NCBI GenBank assembly: GCA_001798565.1
Contig: MGSR01000033.1
Location: forward strand, 1 to 9,038
Direction of reading: 5' to 3'
Length of the DNA stretch: 9,038 nucleotides
Source of the DNA: Deltaproteobacteria bacterium RIFCSPLOWO2_12_FULL_60_16
GTDB taxonomy: Bacteria; Desulfobacterota; Binatia; UBA9968
The notes beneath the pieces were generated by a model that ran no database searches, was not told the DNA's origin, and saw nothing but the letters and a program-made list of their open reading frames with translations. Positions 1-6,342 of the stretch are shown one piece after another (position 1 is the first letter of the stretch; every line of letters starts with the position of its first letter). Position numbers and translations under genes: made by a program.

Positions 1-38
1 CACTCCCTGTGGTCATCCGGATACGGTTTTTTAATTAG

Positions 39-236
39 GTGGTTATTCTAATCAACGGAGAAAAGAAGCAAGTCTCCGCGGACACCGTGGAACAGCTCTT
101 AAAAGAGCTTGGGATTCGTCCCGGCAGGGTGGTCGTGGAGCTCAACCGCGATGTGATCTCCCGCGAGGCTCACGCCGCCACCCCCTTGAAGGAGGGAGAC
201 TCGGTCGAGATCGTCCACTTCGTCGGTGGAGGATAA
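39..236 (+). CDS. thiS: ThiS, sulfur carrier protein for thiamin thiazole synthesis
   Basis: This 65-residue protein has the usual ThiS length and a ubiquitin-like plan. It begins with a VILINGEKK strand, continues with a helix ([11 protein letters not shown]) and a VVELN strand, and ends in HFVGGG. In the family the C-terminal Gly-Gly is adenylated by ThiF and converted to a thiocarboxylate that donates sulfur to ThiG. Here the tail has three glycines. The start is GTG and directly follows an in-frame TAG at 36-38, so no longer start is possible in this frame. No good Shine-Dalgarno sequence precedes it, so translation may be coupled to a gene lying left of the window. thiG follows 11 nt downstream, which strongly supports the assignment. 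ThiF and ThiH/ThiO are not visible here. Confidence 0.95.
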   Translation: MVILINGEKKQVSADTVEQLLKELGIRPGRVVVELNRDVISREAHAATPLKEGDSVEIVHFVGGG

Positions 237-247
237 AGGGGCGAATT

Positions 248-1021
248 ATGGCAGACCTGTTCAAGCTGGCCGACAAGAGTTATCAGTCGCGTCTCATCGT
301 GGGGACGGGAAAATACAAGGACTTCCGCGAGACCCAAAGGGCGATCGAGGCCTCGGGGGCGGAGATCGTCACCGTCGCGGTGCGCCGGGTGAACATCACC
401 GACACGAGCAAGGAGAATCTCCTCGACTACCTCGATCCTAAAAAGTATACCATTCTGCCGAACACCGCGGGCTGCTACACGGCGGACGAGGCGGTCCGGA
501 CCTGCCGTCTGGCGCGCGAGGCCGGGGTGGGCAAGATGGTCAAGCTCGAAGTGATCGGCGACGAGCGCACCCTCTTCCCCGATATTCCGGCTACGCTGGA
601 GGCGGCGCGGCTGCTGATCCAAGAGGGATTTATCGTCTTGCCCTACGTCAACGACGATCCGGTCACGGCAAAAAAGCTCCAGGAGATGGGCTGCGCCGCG
701 GTCATGCCTCTGGCCGCGCCGATCGGGTCGGGCCTCGGCATCCGCAATCCCTACAACATACGGATCATCCTGGAGCATGCCAAGGTCCCCGTCATTGTCG
801 ACGCCGGCGTGGGCATCGCCTCGGATGCGGCGATCGCCATGGAGATGGGCTGCGACGGGGTGCTGATGAACAGCGCCATCGCCGGCGCCAAGGATCCGAT
901 CCTGATGGCGGAGGCGATGAGGCTCGCCGTCGAAGCGGGAAGAAAGGCGTTTCTCGCCGGGCGCATCGCGAAAAAGCTCTACGCCACCGCCTCCAGCCCC
1001 CTGGACGGCGTCCTGGGGTGA
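248..1021 (+). CDS. thiG: ThiG, thiazole synthase
   Basis: This 257-residue TIM-barrel protein has full family length. ThiG condenses 1-deoxy-D-xylulose 5-phosphate, dehydroglycine and ThiS-thiocarboxylate sulfur into the thiamin thiazole phosphate. Visible signatures are [10 protein letters not shown] near residues 14-23, [14 protein letters not shown] at about 71-84, and the lysine in MVKLEVIGD (about K99), the expected Schiff-base residue. The phosphate-binding part shows [14 protein letters not shown] at about 158-171, then [11 protein letters not shown] and [17 protein letters not shown]. The ATG start has a good ribosome site, AAGGGG at 236-241, overlapping the thiS stop. thiS is immediately upstream and a thiE-like gene is 9 nt downstream, so this is one operon. 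Nothing looks truncated or degenerate. Confidence 0.97.
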   Translation: MADLFKLADKSYQSRLIVGTGKYKDFRETQRAIEASGAEIVTVAVRRVNITDTSKENLLDYLDPKKYTILPNTAGCYTADEAVRTCRLAREAGVGKMVKLEVIGDERTLFPDIPATLEAARLLIQEGFIVLPYVNDDPVTAKKLQEMGCAAVMPLAAPIGSGLGIRNPYNIRIILEHAKVPVIVDAGVGIASDAAIAMEMGCDGVLMNSAIAGAKDPILMAEAMRLAVEAGRKAFLAGRIAKKLYATASSPLDGVLG

Positions 1022-1030
1022 AAATCTCCC

Positions 1031-1663
1031 TTGGCGCCCCGCCTCCCCGACTTCGACCTCTATCTCGTCACCGATCGTCAGCAGACGGCCGGAAAGGATT
1101 TGGCATGGGTTATTGGGCGCGCCTTGGAAGGCGGGGTGAGGGCGGTCCAGCTCCGGGAGAAGGATCTCGGCGGCCGGGAGCTTTTTATCCTGGCGGAAAA
1201 AATGAAGAGGCTTTGCGAAGGCTACCGGGCGGGCCTTTTTATCAATGACCGGGTCGATGTCGCCCTCGGGGTCGATGCCGACGGAGTGCAGCTGGGAGTG
1301 AGCTCCATGCCGGTCGGGGCCGCCAGGGAGTTGCTCGGAGAAAAAAAGCTCATCGGGGTCTCCACCCATTCTCTGGCGGAGGCGAAAGCGGCCGAGGAGG
1401 CGGGAGCGGACTTCATCCTATTCGGGCCGGTCTTTGAGACCCCTTCGAAAGCCGTCTACGGGAAACCTCAGGGCAGCGGACGGCTGAGGGAAGTAGTGGA
1501 AAAAGTTCCTTTTCCCGTTTATGCTATTGGCGGCATTAAGGCGGGCAACATAGCCGAGGTGAAGGAGAGCGGCGCCGCCGGCGTCGCCCTGATCTCCGCG
1601 GTGCTCGCCGCCGCCGATCCGCTCGCAGCCGCGCGCGAGATCCTCGCGCTCTGGAAGGGGTGA
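1031..1663 (+). CDS. thiE: Thiamin-phosphate synthase (ThiE/TenI superfamily)
   Basis: This is a 210-residue TIM barrel. ThiE joins HMP-pyrophosphate and thiazole phosphate into thiamin phosphate. DLYLVTDR opens the barrel. QLREK (residues 40-44) supplies the Arg and Lys expected to bind pyrophosphate, and IND (71-73) the Asn and Mg-binding Asp. FGPVFETPSK (131-140), AIGGI (165-169) and GVALISA (184-190) follow. The usual HLGQ-x-D motif is GVQLGVSS here, so the family His is Gln and the second acidic Mg ligand is absent. That makes it look partly like TenI thiazole tautomerase, but TenI's FGH histidine is proline. The TTG start is the best available; GGGGTGA, spanning the thiG stop, provides the ribosome site. 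Thiamin-phosphate synthase is the likeliest role, with TenI-like activity as the alternative. Confidence 0.88.
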   Translation: MAPRLPDFDLYLVTDRQQTAGKDLAWVIGRALEGGVRAVQLREKDLGGRELFILAEKMKRLCEGYRAGLFINDRVDVALGVDADGVQLGVSSMPVGAARELLGEKKLIGVSTHSLAEAKAAEEAGADFILFGPVFETPSKAVYGKPQGSGRLREVVEKVPFPVYAIGGIKAGNIAEVKESGAAGVALISAVLAAADPLAAAREILALWKG

Positions 1664-1667
1664 GGTT

Positions 1668-1973
1668 ATGAAAGAGGTCGCACAGGAAGCGCTCCAATAT
1701 CTGCAGGACAATCTGCTGTTGAGTATTGTTCTTGCCGCGATCGCCGGTTTTGCCGGAATGAAAACGGTCTCGCAGGCGAAAAAAACCAACCCGGCGCTCT
1801 TCTTCATCGTCGGGGCGTTGGGGGTTTTTCTCGGCCAGTTCGCCATTCGCTATCTCGGCATCAAGGACGTTCTCGATCAGGTGTCCGAGTTTTCTGTCAT
1901 ATTCGATTTGCTGGCCGCCTACATCGGCGCTTTTGTCGTCGGCGCGATCGTCCATATGTTCAGTCCCCATTAA
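1668..1973 (+). CDS. Small three-helix membrane protein, unknown function
   Basis: This 101-residue protein has a short polar N-terminus and three hydrophobic segments, at about residues 16-31, 43-64 and 75-97. The first two are separated by a basic loop (SQAKKTN) and the last two by an acidic one (KDVLDQ). The segments are rich in small residues (AAIAGFAG, VGALGVFLG, YIGAFVVGA). Size, helix count and glycine spacing recall the GlsB/YeaQ/YmgE (transglycosylase-associated) family, but I cannot show homology by eye, so no function is assigned. The ATG has a strong ribosome site (GGGGTGAGG) only 4 nt after the thiE stop, so it is probably co-transcribed with the thi genes. Nothing marks it as a thiamin or precursor transporter. 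Its TAA stop is followed without any spacer by a tRNA gene. Confidence 0.8.
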   Translation: MKEVAQEALQYLQDNLLLSIVLAAIAGFAGMKTVSQAKKTNPALFFIVGALGVFLGQFAIRYLGIKDVLDQVSEFSVIFDLLAAYIGAFVVGAIVHMFSPH

Positions 1974-2049
1974 GCCACCCTAGCTCAGTCGGTAGAGCAG
2001 CTGATTCGTAATCAGCAGGTCGCCGGTTCGAATCCGGCGGGTGGCTCCA
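1974..2049 (+). tRNA. tRNA-Thr (anticodon CGT)
   Basis: All arms of a 76-nt cloverleaf can be drawn. The acceptor GCCACCC (1974-1980) pairs with GGGTGGC (2039-2045). The D arm is GCTC/GAGC, the anticodon stem GCTGA/TCAGC (2000-2004 and 2012-2016) and the T arm GCCGG/CCGGC around TTCGAAT. The 7-nt anticodon loop TTCGTAA places CGT at 2007-2009, which reads the threonine codon ACG. The discriminator is T, and CCA is encoded at 2047-2049. G1-C72 and C2-G71 agree with threonine tRNAs. The 5' end directly abuts the stop codon of the membrane-protein gene. No obvious promoter of its own is visible, so it may be processed from a thi-operon transcript. Confidence 0.97.
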
Positions 2050-2218
2050 AATTTTTCCCCGAAGGAGCTTGACGGAGATGCTAAGGACATTTTATTTACC
2101 GCATCACGGAGATTCGGGGTCGGGTCCATGCTAATATCTGCTTGACTTCTATCCTTAGAATCCAATAGCTTTGCAGCAGGCGAATTCCTATCATTTTCAG
2201 TAGAGGAGGATTGCCACC
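2050..2218 (+). promoter_or_regulatory. Spacer with candidate cupin promoter and foldback
   Basis: This 169-bp spacer is more AT-rich than its surroundings. A candidate -35 TTGACT lies at 2142-2147, but the hexamers at 16-18 bp spacing (around 2164-2171, for example TAGCTT) are poor. TAGAAT at 2156-2161 is a good -10 match without a recognisable -35. One of these may drive the cupin gene, though neither is convincing. Nested inverted repeats occur upstream: CCCCGAA (2057-2063) with TTCGGGG (2113-2119), enclosing GATGC (2077-2081) with GCATC (2101-2105). ACGGAGAT is directly repeated at 2072-2079 and 2106-2113. The tRNA is followed by ATTTTT without a preceding terminator hairpin. A strong ribosome site, AGGAGGA, lies at 2204-2210. 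Confidence 0.3.
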
Positions 2219-3388
2219 GTGGTCATGCTAGGCACCGACATGAAGATTGCCGAGACCCCCAAGGACGACCTCAAAGACTACAGCAAAGCCGACCCGTACG
2301 CCGAATGGCTGAAGCGGGAAGGCGTGAAAGTCTACGAGGACTTCTACTTCCCGAGCCTTTCGAAGCTCGAGCTCGGGCCGTGGCCCCGTAAGGGGGGCGA
2401 CGGCGCGGTCGTCCACATCGCCAACCGCCACATGCCCAACGACTGCCATGTGGTCGAGATCAAGCCCGGGGGCAAGTCCGAGCCCGAGCACCACCTGTAC
2501 GAGCTCGCGATCTATGTGGTCTCGGGCCGCGGGGCAACGACGATCTGGCACGATCAGAAGGACGAGAAGCGCAAGCAGAGCTTCGAGTGGAGCGCCGGCA
2601 GCCTCTTTTCCATTCCGCTCAACGCCCGGTACCAGAACTTCAACGGCAGCGGCCGCGAGCCTGCCCGCTACATCGCCGTGACCAACGCGCCCCCGATGAT
2701 GCGCCTGTTCGGCGACCACGAATTCATATTCAACTGCGATTACATGTTTCGCGGCCGCTATTCGGGCGAGGAAGACTACTTCAGCGGCAAGGGCAAGCTC
2801 TTCAAGCGGCGCATCTGGGAGTCCAATTTCATCGCCAACGCGCCGGACATGCGCTTGTACGGATGGAAGGAGCGGGGCGCAGGAGGCATCAACGCGATGC
2901 TGGAGATGGCCAACAACAACACCAAGAGTCACATCTCCGAGTTCCCCATAGGCACCTACAAGAAGGCCCACCGCCACGGCCCGGGCGCGCACCTGGTGCT
3001 GCTCAGCGGCACCGGCGGCTACTCCTTGATTTGGACCAAGGAGGACCGCTCCGACATGATCAAGTGCGATTGGCAGCTCGGCTCCATGGTCACCGTCCCG
3101 AGCGACAACTGTGTCCACCAGCACTTCAACTCCGGCACCACTCGGGCCCGCTACCTGGCGCTCAGGCCGGGGGATATGGGCCTGTACTCGCCCCGGGGCG
3201 GCGGCGGGGAGGGCGCCGACCGGAGCATGAAGGAGGGCGGCTGGCAGGTCGAGTACGAGGACGAAGACCGCGAGATCCACAAGATCTTCGAGAAGGAGCT
3301 CGCGGCCCACGGCGCGACGTGCAAAATGAAGGCATTCGTTCCCTGGTGCACCGGCGAGGTCGGTCCGACAAGCGAGCGGGACACGTAG
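2219..3388 (+). CDS. Two-domain cupin protein (bicupin)
   Basis: This 389-residue soluble protein has two cupin beta-barrel domains. In the first (about 65-155), motif 1 is GGKSEPEHHLYELAIYVVSG with H91, H92 and E95, but motif 2 (PLNARYQNFN) has Tyr and Asn where metal-binding His is expected. In the second (about 225-318), motif 1 is GTYKKAHRHGPGAHLVLLSG with H251 and H253, and motif 2 (PSDNCVHQHFN) carries H300 and H302. The C-terminal barrel is therefore the better metal-site candidate. Bicupins include ring-cleavage dioxygenases, oxalate decarboxylases and sugar-binding proteins, and the sequence does not decide among them. The GTG start is 8 nt after AGGAGGA at 2204-2210; an ATG two codons later is less well spaced. 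It converges on the aromatic-acid cassette, so a shared catabolic role is possible but only inferred. Confidence 0.88.
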   Translation: MVMLGTDMKIAETPKDDLKDYSKADPYAEWLKREGVKVYEDFYFPSLSKLELGPWPRKGGDGAVVHIANRHMPNDCHVVEIKPGGKSEPEHHLYELAIYVVSGRGATTIWHDQKDEKRKQSFEWSAGSLFSIPLNARYQNFNGSGREPARYIAVTNAPPMMRLFGDHEFIFNCDYMFRGRYSGEEDYFSGKGKLFKRRIWESNFIANAPDMRLYGWKERGAGGINAMLEMANNNTKSHISEFPIGTYKKAHRHGPGAHLVLLSGTGGYSLIWTKEDRSDMIKCDWQLGSMVTVPSDNCVHQHFNSGTTRARYLALRPGDMGLYSPRGGGGEGADRSMKEGGWQVEYEDEDREIHKIFEKELAAHGATCKMKAFVPWCTGEVGPTSERDT

Positions 3389-3516
3389 CAGCCCGCTGAA
3401 AAAGGCCTATCTGCTTCGTTGCGCTCGACCGCCTCGCTCCAACGTACTTTCTAAGTACGCCTTCGCTCGTCGGTTTCTCGCGCGCCTTGCATCTAGGACC
3501 TTTTTGACCAGGCTGC
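3388..3516. repeat. 129-bp imperfect palindrome, dispersed-repeat-like
   Basis: The two outer arms match as an imperfect inverted repeat. The left arm reads GCAGCCCGCTGAAAAAGGCC from 3388. The reverse complement of the right end, read from 3516, is GCAGCCTGGTCAAAAAGGTC. Similarity continues into TATCTGC versus TAGATGC. The exact centre is a perfect hairpin, CGTACTT-TCT-AAGTACG (3443-3459), so the element is symmetric about position 3451-3452. The middle is rich in CGCTCG/CGAGCG words. From memory, similar boxes occur in many intergenic copies in deltaproteobacterial genomes; copy number cannot be tested here. It begins on the final G of the cupin stop codon. The A5/T5 tracts in the arms and its place between convergent genes fit a bidirectional terminator. 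Confidence 0.7.
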
Positions 3517-3557
3517 AAACATGGTTTTTCAGCACCCTTATCTTCATCCCTCTCCGG

Positions 3558-4961
3558 TTAAAACTCTTCCTTCGCCAGTTCCGACCTCAGTACTTTTCCG
3601 GTTGGTCCTTTCGGGAGCTCACGCAGTATCCTCACCTGCCGGGGATACTTAAAGCGCGCCAGGCGCTCCTTGCAGTGATCGAGGAGCTCCTCGTGAGTGA
3701 TCCGGGCCGCGGGCTTGAGCGCGACGAAGGCGGCGACCTCTTCGCCCAGATCCGGGCTGGGGATGCCGACCACTGCGGCCTCGGCGACCGCGGGGTGGGA
3801 GAGCAGAACCGCCTCGACCTCCTGGGGAAAAATCGAATAGCCGCCCCTTAAGATCCTGTCCCTCTTTCTGCCGACGATGCGCACGTAGCCCTCCGGCGAG
3901 ACCGTGACGAGATCGCCGGTCTTAATCCAGCCCTCTTCCAGCACCGCGCGCGTCTCTTCGGGATCGTCGAGGTAGCCCGCCATCGCGGCCGGGGATTTGA
4001 TGAGCAGCTCGCCGTTCTCCCCCTGGGGCGTCGTCTTGGCGCCGTCGACAGCTCGTACCTCCACGCCCGGCACAGCCTTGCCGACGGCATCCGGGACATC
4101 GGTTGGATCGTCCGCGTCATAGGAGATGGGACGGGGCACTTCCGTCATGCCGTAGCCGCGCAGTATCCTTACGGCGGTTTTCTCGCGCCATTCGCTCGCC
4201 AGCTCCCACGGGCAGGGCGCGGCGCCGGAAACCGCGAGCCTCAAGCTCGAGAAGTCGGCCTGCGAAAACGCTGGCGAGTTGAGCAGCCTGCGAAAGAGCG
4301 TGGAGACGCCGGGAAAAACGCTCACCCGATGCCTTCGAATCGCGTCAAAAACCGCTTCAGGGCTGAAGCGCTCAACTAAGGCGACGACGGAGCCGAATAA
4401 AAGGGGCGCAAGCAGGGTGCCCTTGAGTCCGAGGGAGTGGGCCAGAGGCAAGGCCGCGAGAACCGTATCTTCCGGTGTAAGTCTCATGACCGGTTCGCCC
4501 CACGAGCGGTTGGCGAAGGTGATGGCGCCGTGGCTGAACAGCGCCCCTTTGGGGCGGCCGGTGCTTCCGGAAGTGTAAAGGATCAATCCCGGCGCGCTGG
4601 TTTGACTCACCGTGCGCCAGCGGCCGGGCTCCGCCTTTACCTGATCGATGACCAGCCTCGGTCTGAGATCCTCGGTGTAGCCCGCGAGCTCCTCGCTCTT
4701 GAGCAGGGGATTGAGCGGCGCCGGCGTGGCGCCGAGCTTGAGCAGGGCCAAAAAGGCGATGACAAACTCGGGACGGTTTGGCAGCACGATGGCAACCCGG
4801 TCTCCCGCCCTCACGCCATTTCCTGAAAGATATCGAGCAAATCCGGATGCCAGGCCGTCAAGCTCCGACCAGGTGAGACTGCTGTTCTCCCAGACCAGGA
4901 CGGTTTTGCTTCCGTAGCGGCGCGCGTTCGCTTCCAGGTGACAGACGAAGTTCTCTTGCAC
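3558..4961 (-). CDS. AMP-forming acyl/aryl-CoA ligase (ANL superfamily)
   Basis: This 467-residue enzyme would activate a carboxylic acid with ATP via an acyl-adenylate and transfer it to CoA. Core motifs are in order: P-loop LYTSGSTGRPKG (128-139), RGYGMTE (268-274), GWIKTGDL (344-351), hinge region GRKRDRI (364-370), and GPTGK with the catalytic lysine at about K456. It is somewhat short for the family, mainly because the segment between the N-terminal GDRVAIVLPN motif and the P-loop is compressed. All core motifs remain, so it appears functional. The GTG start lies 3 nt after the upstream ubiD stop without a strong ribosome site, which suggests translational coupling. The context favours an aromatic acid such as a benzoate or hydroxybenzoate derivative. 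The substrate cannot be read from the sequence. Confidence 0.92.
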   Translation of the reverse strand: MQENFVCHLEANARRYGSKTVLVWENSSLTWSELDGLASGFARYLSGNGVRAGDRVAIVLPNRPEFVIAFLALLKLGATPAPLNPLLKSEELAGYTEDLRPRLVIDQVKAEPGRWRTVSQTSAPGLILYTSGSTGRPKGALFSHGAITFANRSWGEPVMRLTPEDTVLAALPLAHSLGLKGTLLAPLLFGSVVALVERFSPEAVFDAIRRHRVSVFPGVSTLFRRLLNSPAFSQADFSSLRLAVSGAAPCPWELASEWREKTAVRILRGYGMTEVPRPISYDADDPTDVPDAVGKAVPGVEVRAVDGAKTTPQGENGELLIKSPAAMAGYLDDPEETRAVLEEGWIKTGDLVTVSPEGYVRIVGRKRDRILRGGYSIFPQEVEAVLLSHPAVAEAAVVGIPSPDLGEEVAAFVALKPAARITHEELLDHCKERLARFKYPRQVRILRELPKGPTGKVLRSELAKEEF

Positions 4962-4964
4962 GGC

Positions 4965-6320
4965 TTACGAGAGAAAATTTTTGAGGTCGATCCGCTTCCA
5001 GACAGCGGCCGGCACCCGGTGCCTCGGCACATAGGCGGCCAGCGACGGCTTGGCGGTGGCGTCCACGCCCCACTTGGCCGTGTAGCCATCCTCCTGGGTC
5101 GAAGGGTCGAGGTCCGATCCGCGCGCGTTGGTGATGATCGCGATGTCCCGGTCGGGCTGGCAGCGGGTCGCCATCGCCCAGTTGACCGCCCGATCGTTGA
5201 AGATATCGACGTCGTGGTCCACCACCACGACCCGCTTCATATAGAGATCGCCGCCCAGAGCCGCCAGCATCGCGTTCTTGGCCTGGCCGGTAATGCGCTG
5301 CTCGATGGCGATGTAGCAGGTAAACGGCGCGGGCACGCGCACCGCCTTGACCGAGGGGACCATGGCGCGCACCGCCCGGTAGAGATTCGCCTCGATGGGC
5401 ACCGTCGAGAGCAGCATATGGTCGAGATGGCCGACGTTGATATCCTGAAAGAGCGGCTCCTTGCGGTGCGTGATGGCGCGCACCTTGACGACCTCGCGCT
5501 GCCGCTCGCCCAGGCTGTAGCCGGTAAACTCTCCGAACGGCCCCTCGGCGGTGCGCTCGTCAGGCAGGATCTCGGCCTCGATCACCATCTCGGCGTGGGC
5601 CGGCACCAGCAGGTCCGAAGTCTCGCACCGGACCAGCTCGAGCGGCTCACCCAGCAGGGCGCCCATGACGCCCCGCTCGTCCTCGTCGATCGAGCCGATG
5701 GCGAGAGCGCCCAGCGCGATCGCCGGATGAACGCCGATGGCGAAGGCCACCGGAAGCGGCTCTTTCTTCGCCTCGGCCGCGCAGTAGAACTCCCACAGGT
5801 GCTTGGCCAGAGTGAGATGAATGGATGTGCGGTCCCGCCCCTGGATCATCAGGCGGTTGTAGGCGCAGTTCCAGATATCGCCGTCCGGGCTCCTGGCGAA
5901 AGATATGGCCGCGGTCAGATAGGGGCCGGCGTCCCCCTCGTGGTGGATGATCTGGGGAAGATCATAGAGATTGATCCGGCTCTCCTTGAAAACGACTTCC
6001 TGGACCGGCCCTTTGGCGACGATCTTCGGCTTGAGCGGTTTTTCCATCGCCTTCAAATAGCCCGCCTGCATCGCCTCAGGCGCGACGTTCATGGCCAGGG
6101 CGAGGCGGCTGCGGCCGGCATGGAGATTGGTCAGCACCGGAAACCTGCTTCCCTTGACCTTCTTGAAGAGGAGGATCGGACGGCGCTTTACCTCGCGCTC
6201 GACCTTGGCCGCGATCGCCGTGATCTCGTAGGCGGGATCCACCTCCTTGGAGATCGCGACAAACTCCTCGGCCATTTTGCTTTTGACCAGCTCCAGATAG
6301 CTGCGAAGGTCTTGGGTCAT
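4965..6320 (-). CDS. UbiD-family prenyl-FMN decarboxylase, copy 2
   Basis: This 451-residue enzyme is a member of the UbiD family. These enzymes use prenylated FMN made by UbiX and a metal to add or remove CO2 on aromatic or unsaturated acids. The catalytic signature is intact. NCAYNR gives N151 and R156 with the five-residue spacing of Asn168/Arg173 in fungal Fdc1. EGPFGEFTGY (259-268) gives E259 and E264, matching the Glu277/Glu282 spacing. DHDVDIFND (368-376) is the conserved acidic C-terminal segment. ATG at 6320 was chosen because GGAG at 6331-6334 is well placed. A TTG at 6341 would add seven residues and leave only 1 nt after the previous stop. It is clearly divergent from the neighbouring UbiD. 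Substrate and direction are unknown. Confidence 0.94.
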   Translation of the reverse strand: MTQDLRSYLELVKSKMAEEFVAISKEVDPAYEITAIAAKVEREVKRRPILLFKKVKGSRFPVLTNLHAGRSRLALAMNVAPEAMQAGYLKAMEKPLKPKIVAKGPVQEVVFKESRINLYDLPQIIHHEGDAGPYLTAAISFARSPDGDIWNCAYNRLMIQGRDRTSIHLTLAKHLWEFYCAAEAKKEPLPVAFAIGVHPAIALGALAIGSIDEDERGVMGALLGEPLELVRCETSDLLVPAHAEMVIEAEILPDERTAEGPFGEFTGYSLGERQREVVKVRAITHRKEPLFQDINVGHLDHMLLSTVPIEANLYRAVRAMVPSVKAVRVPAPFTCYIAIEQRITGQAKNAMLAALGGDLYMKRVVVVDHDVDIFNDRAVNWAMATRCQPDRDIAIITNARGSDLDPSTQEDGYTAKWGVDATAKPSLAAYVPRHRVPAAVWKRIDLKNFLS

Positions 6321-6342
6321 AGCTGATTTACTCCACTTCAAC

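Noticed and set aside
1..38. TPP riboswitch or intrinsic terminator before thiS
   Set aside because: Only 38 bases are present. The CCG-GATA-CGG plus T6 motif has just a 3-bp stem, and no conserved thi-box sequence is recognisable.
170..1369. Long minus-strand frame (399 codons) opposite thiG and thiE
   Set aside because: It runs across two well-supported genes and has shadow-type composition with no recognisable domain.
1974..2049. tRNA-Thr as an integration site (attL) for a genomic island carrying the cupin and cassette
   Set aside because: No second copy of the tRNA 3' end, integrase or mobility gene is seen in the window, so the tRNA position alone does not support an island.
1980..2165. 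Minus-strand frame of 61 codons ending in RIRTGDLLITNQLLYRLS
   Set aside because: Its C-terminal half is the antisense of the tRNA-Thr gene, a familiar false protein produced wherever a tRNA's complement is translated.
2228..3310. Long minus-strand frame (360 codons) opposite the cupin gene
   Set aside because: It is a shadow of GC-rich coding DNA: no domain motifs, low-complexity Val/Ala/Asp-rich product, and the plus strand carries clear cupin motifs with a strong ribosome site.
3504..3851. Plus-strand frame of 115 codons starting in the palindromic element
   Set aside because: Most of it is antisense to the C-terminal domain of the CoA ligase; no independent coding evidence or ribosome site.
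4938..6326. Long plus-strand frame (462 codons) opposite UbiD copy 2
   Set aside because: The product is rich in Arg, His, Asp and Gly without motifs, while the minus strand encodes an intact UbiD catalytic signature.
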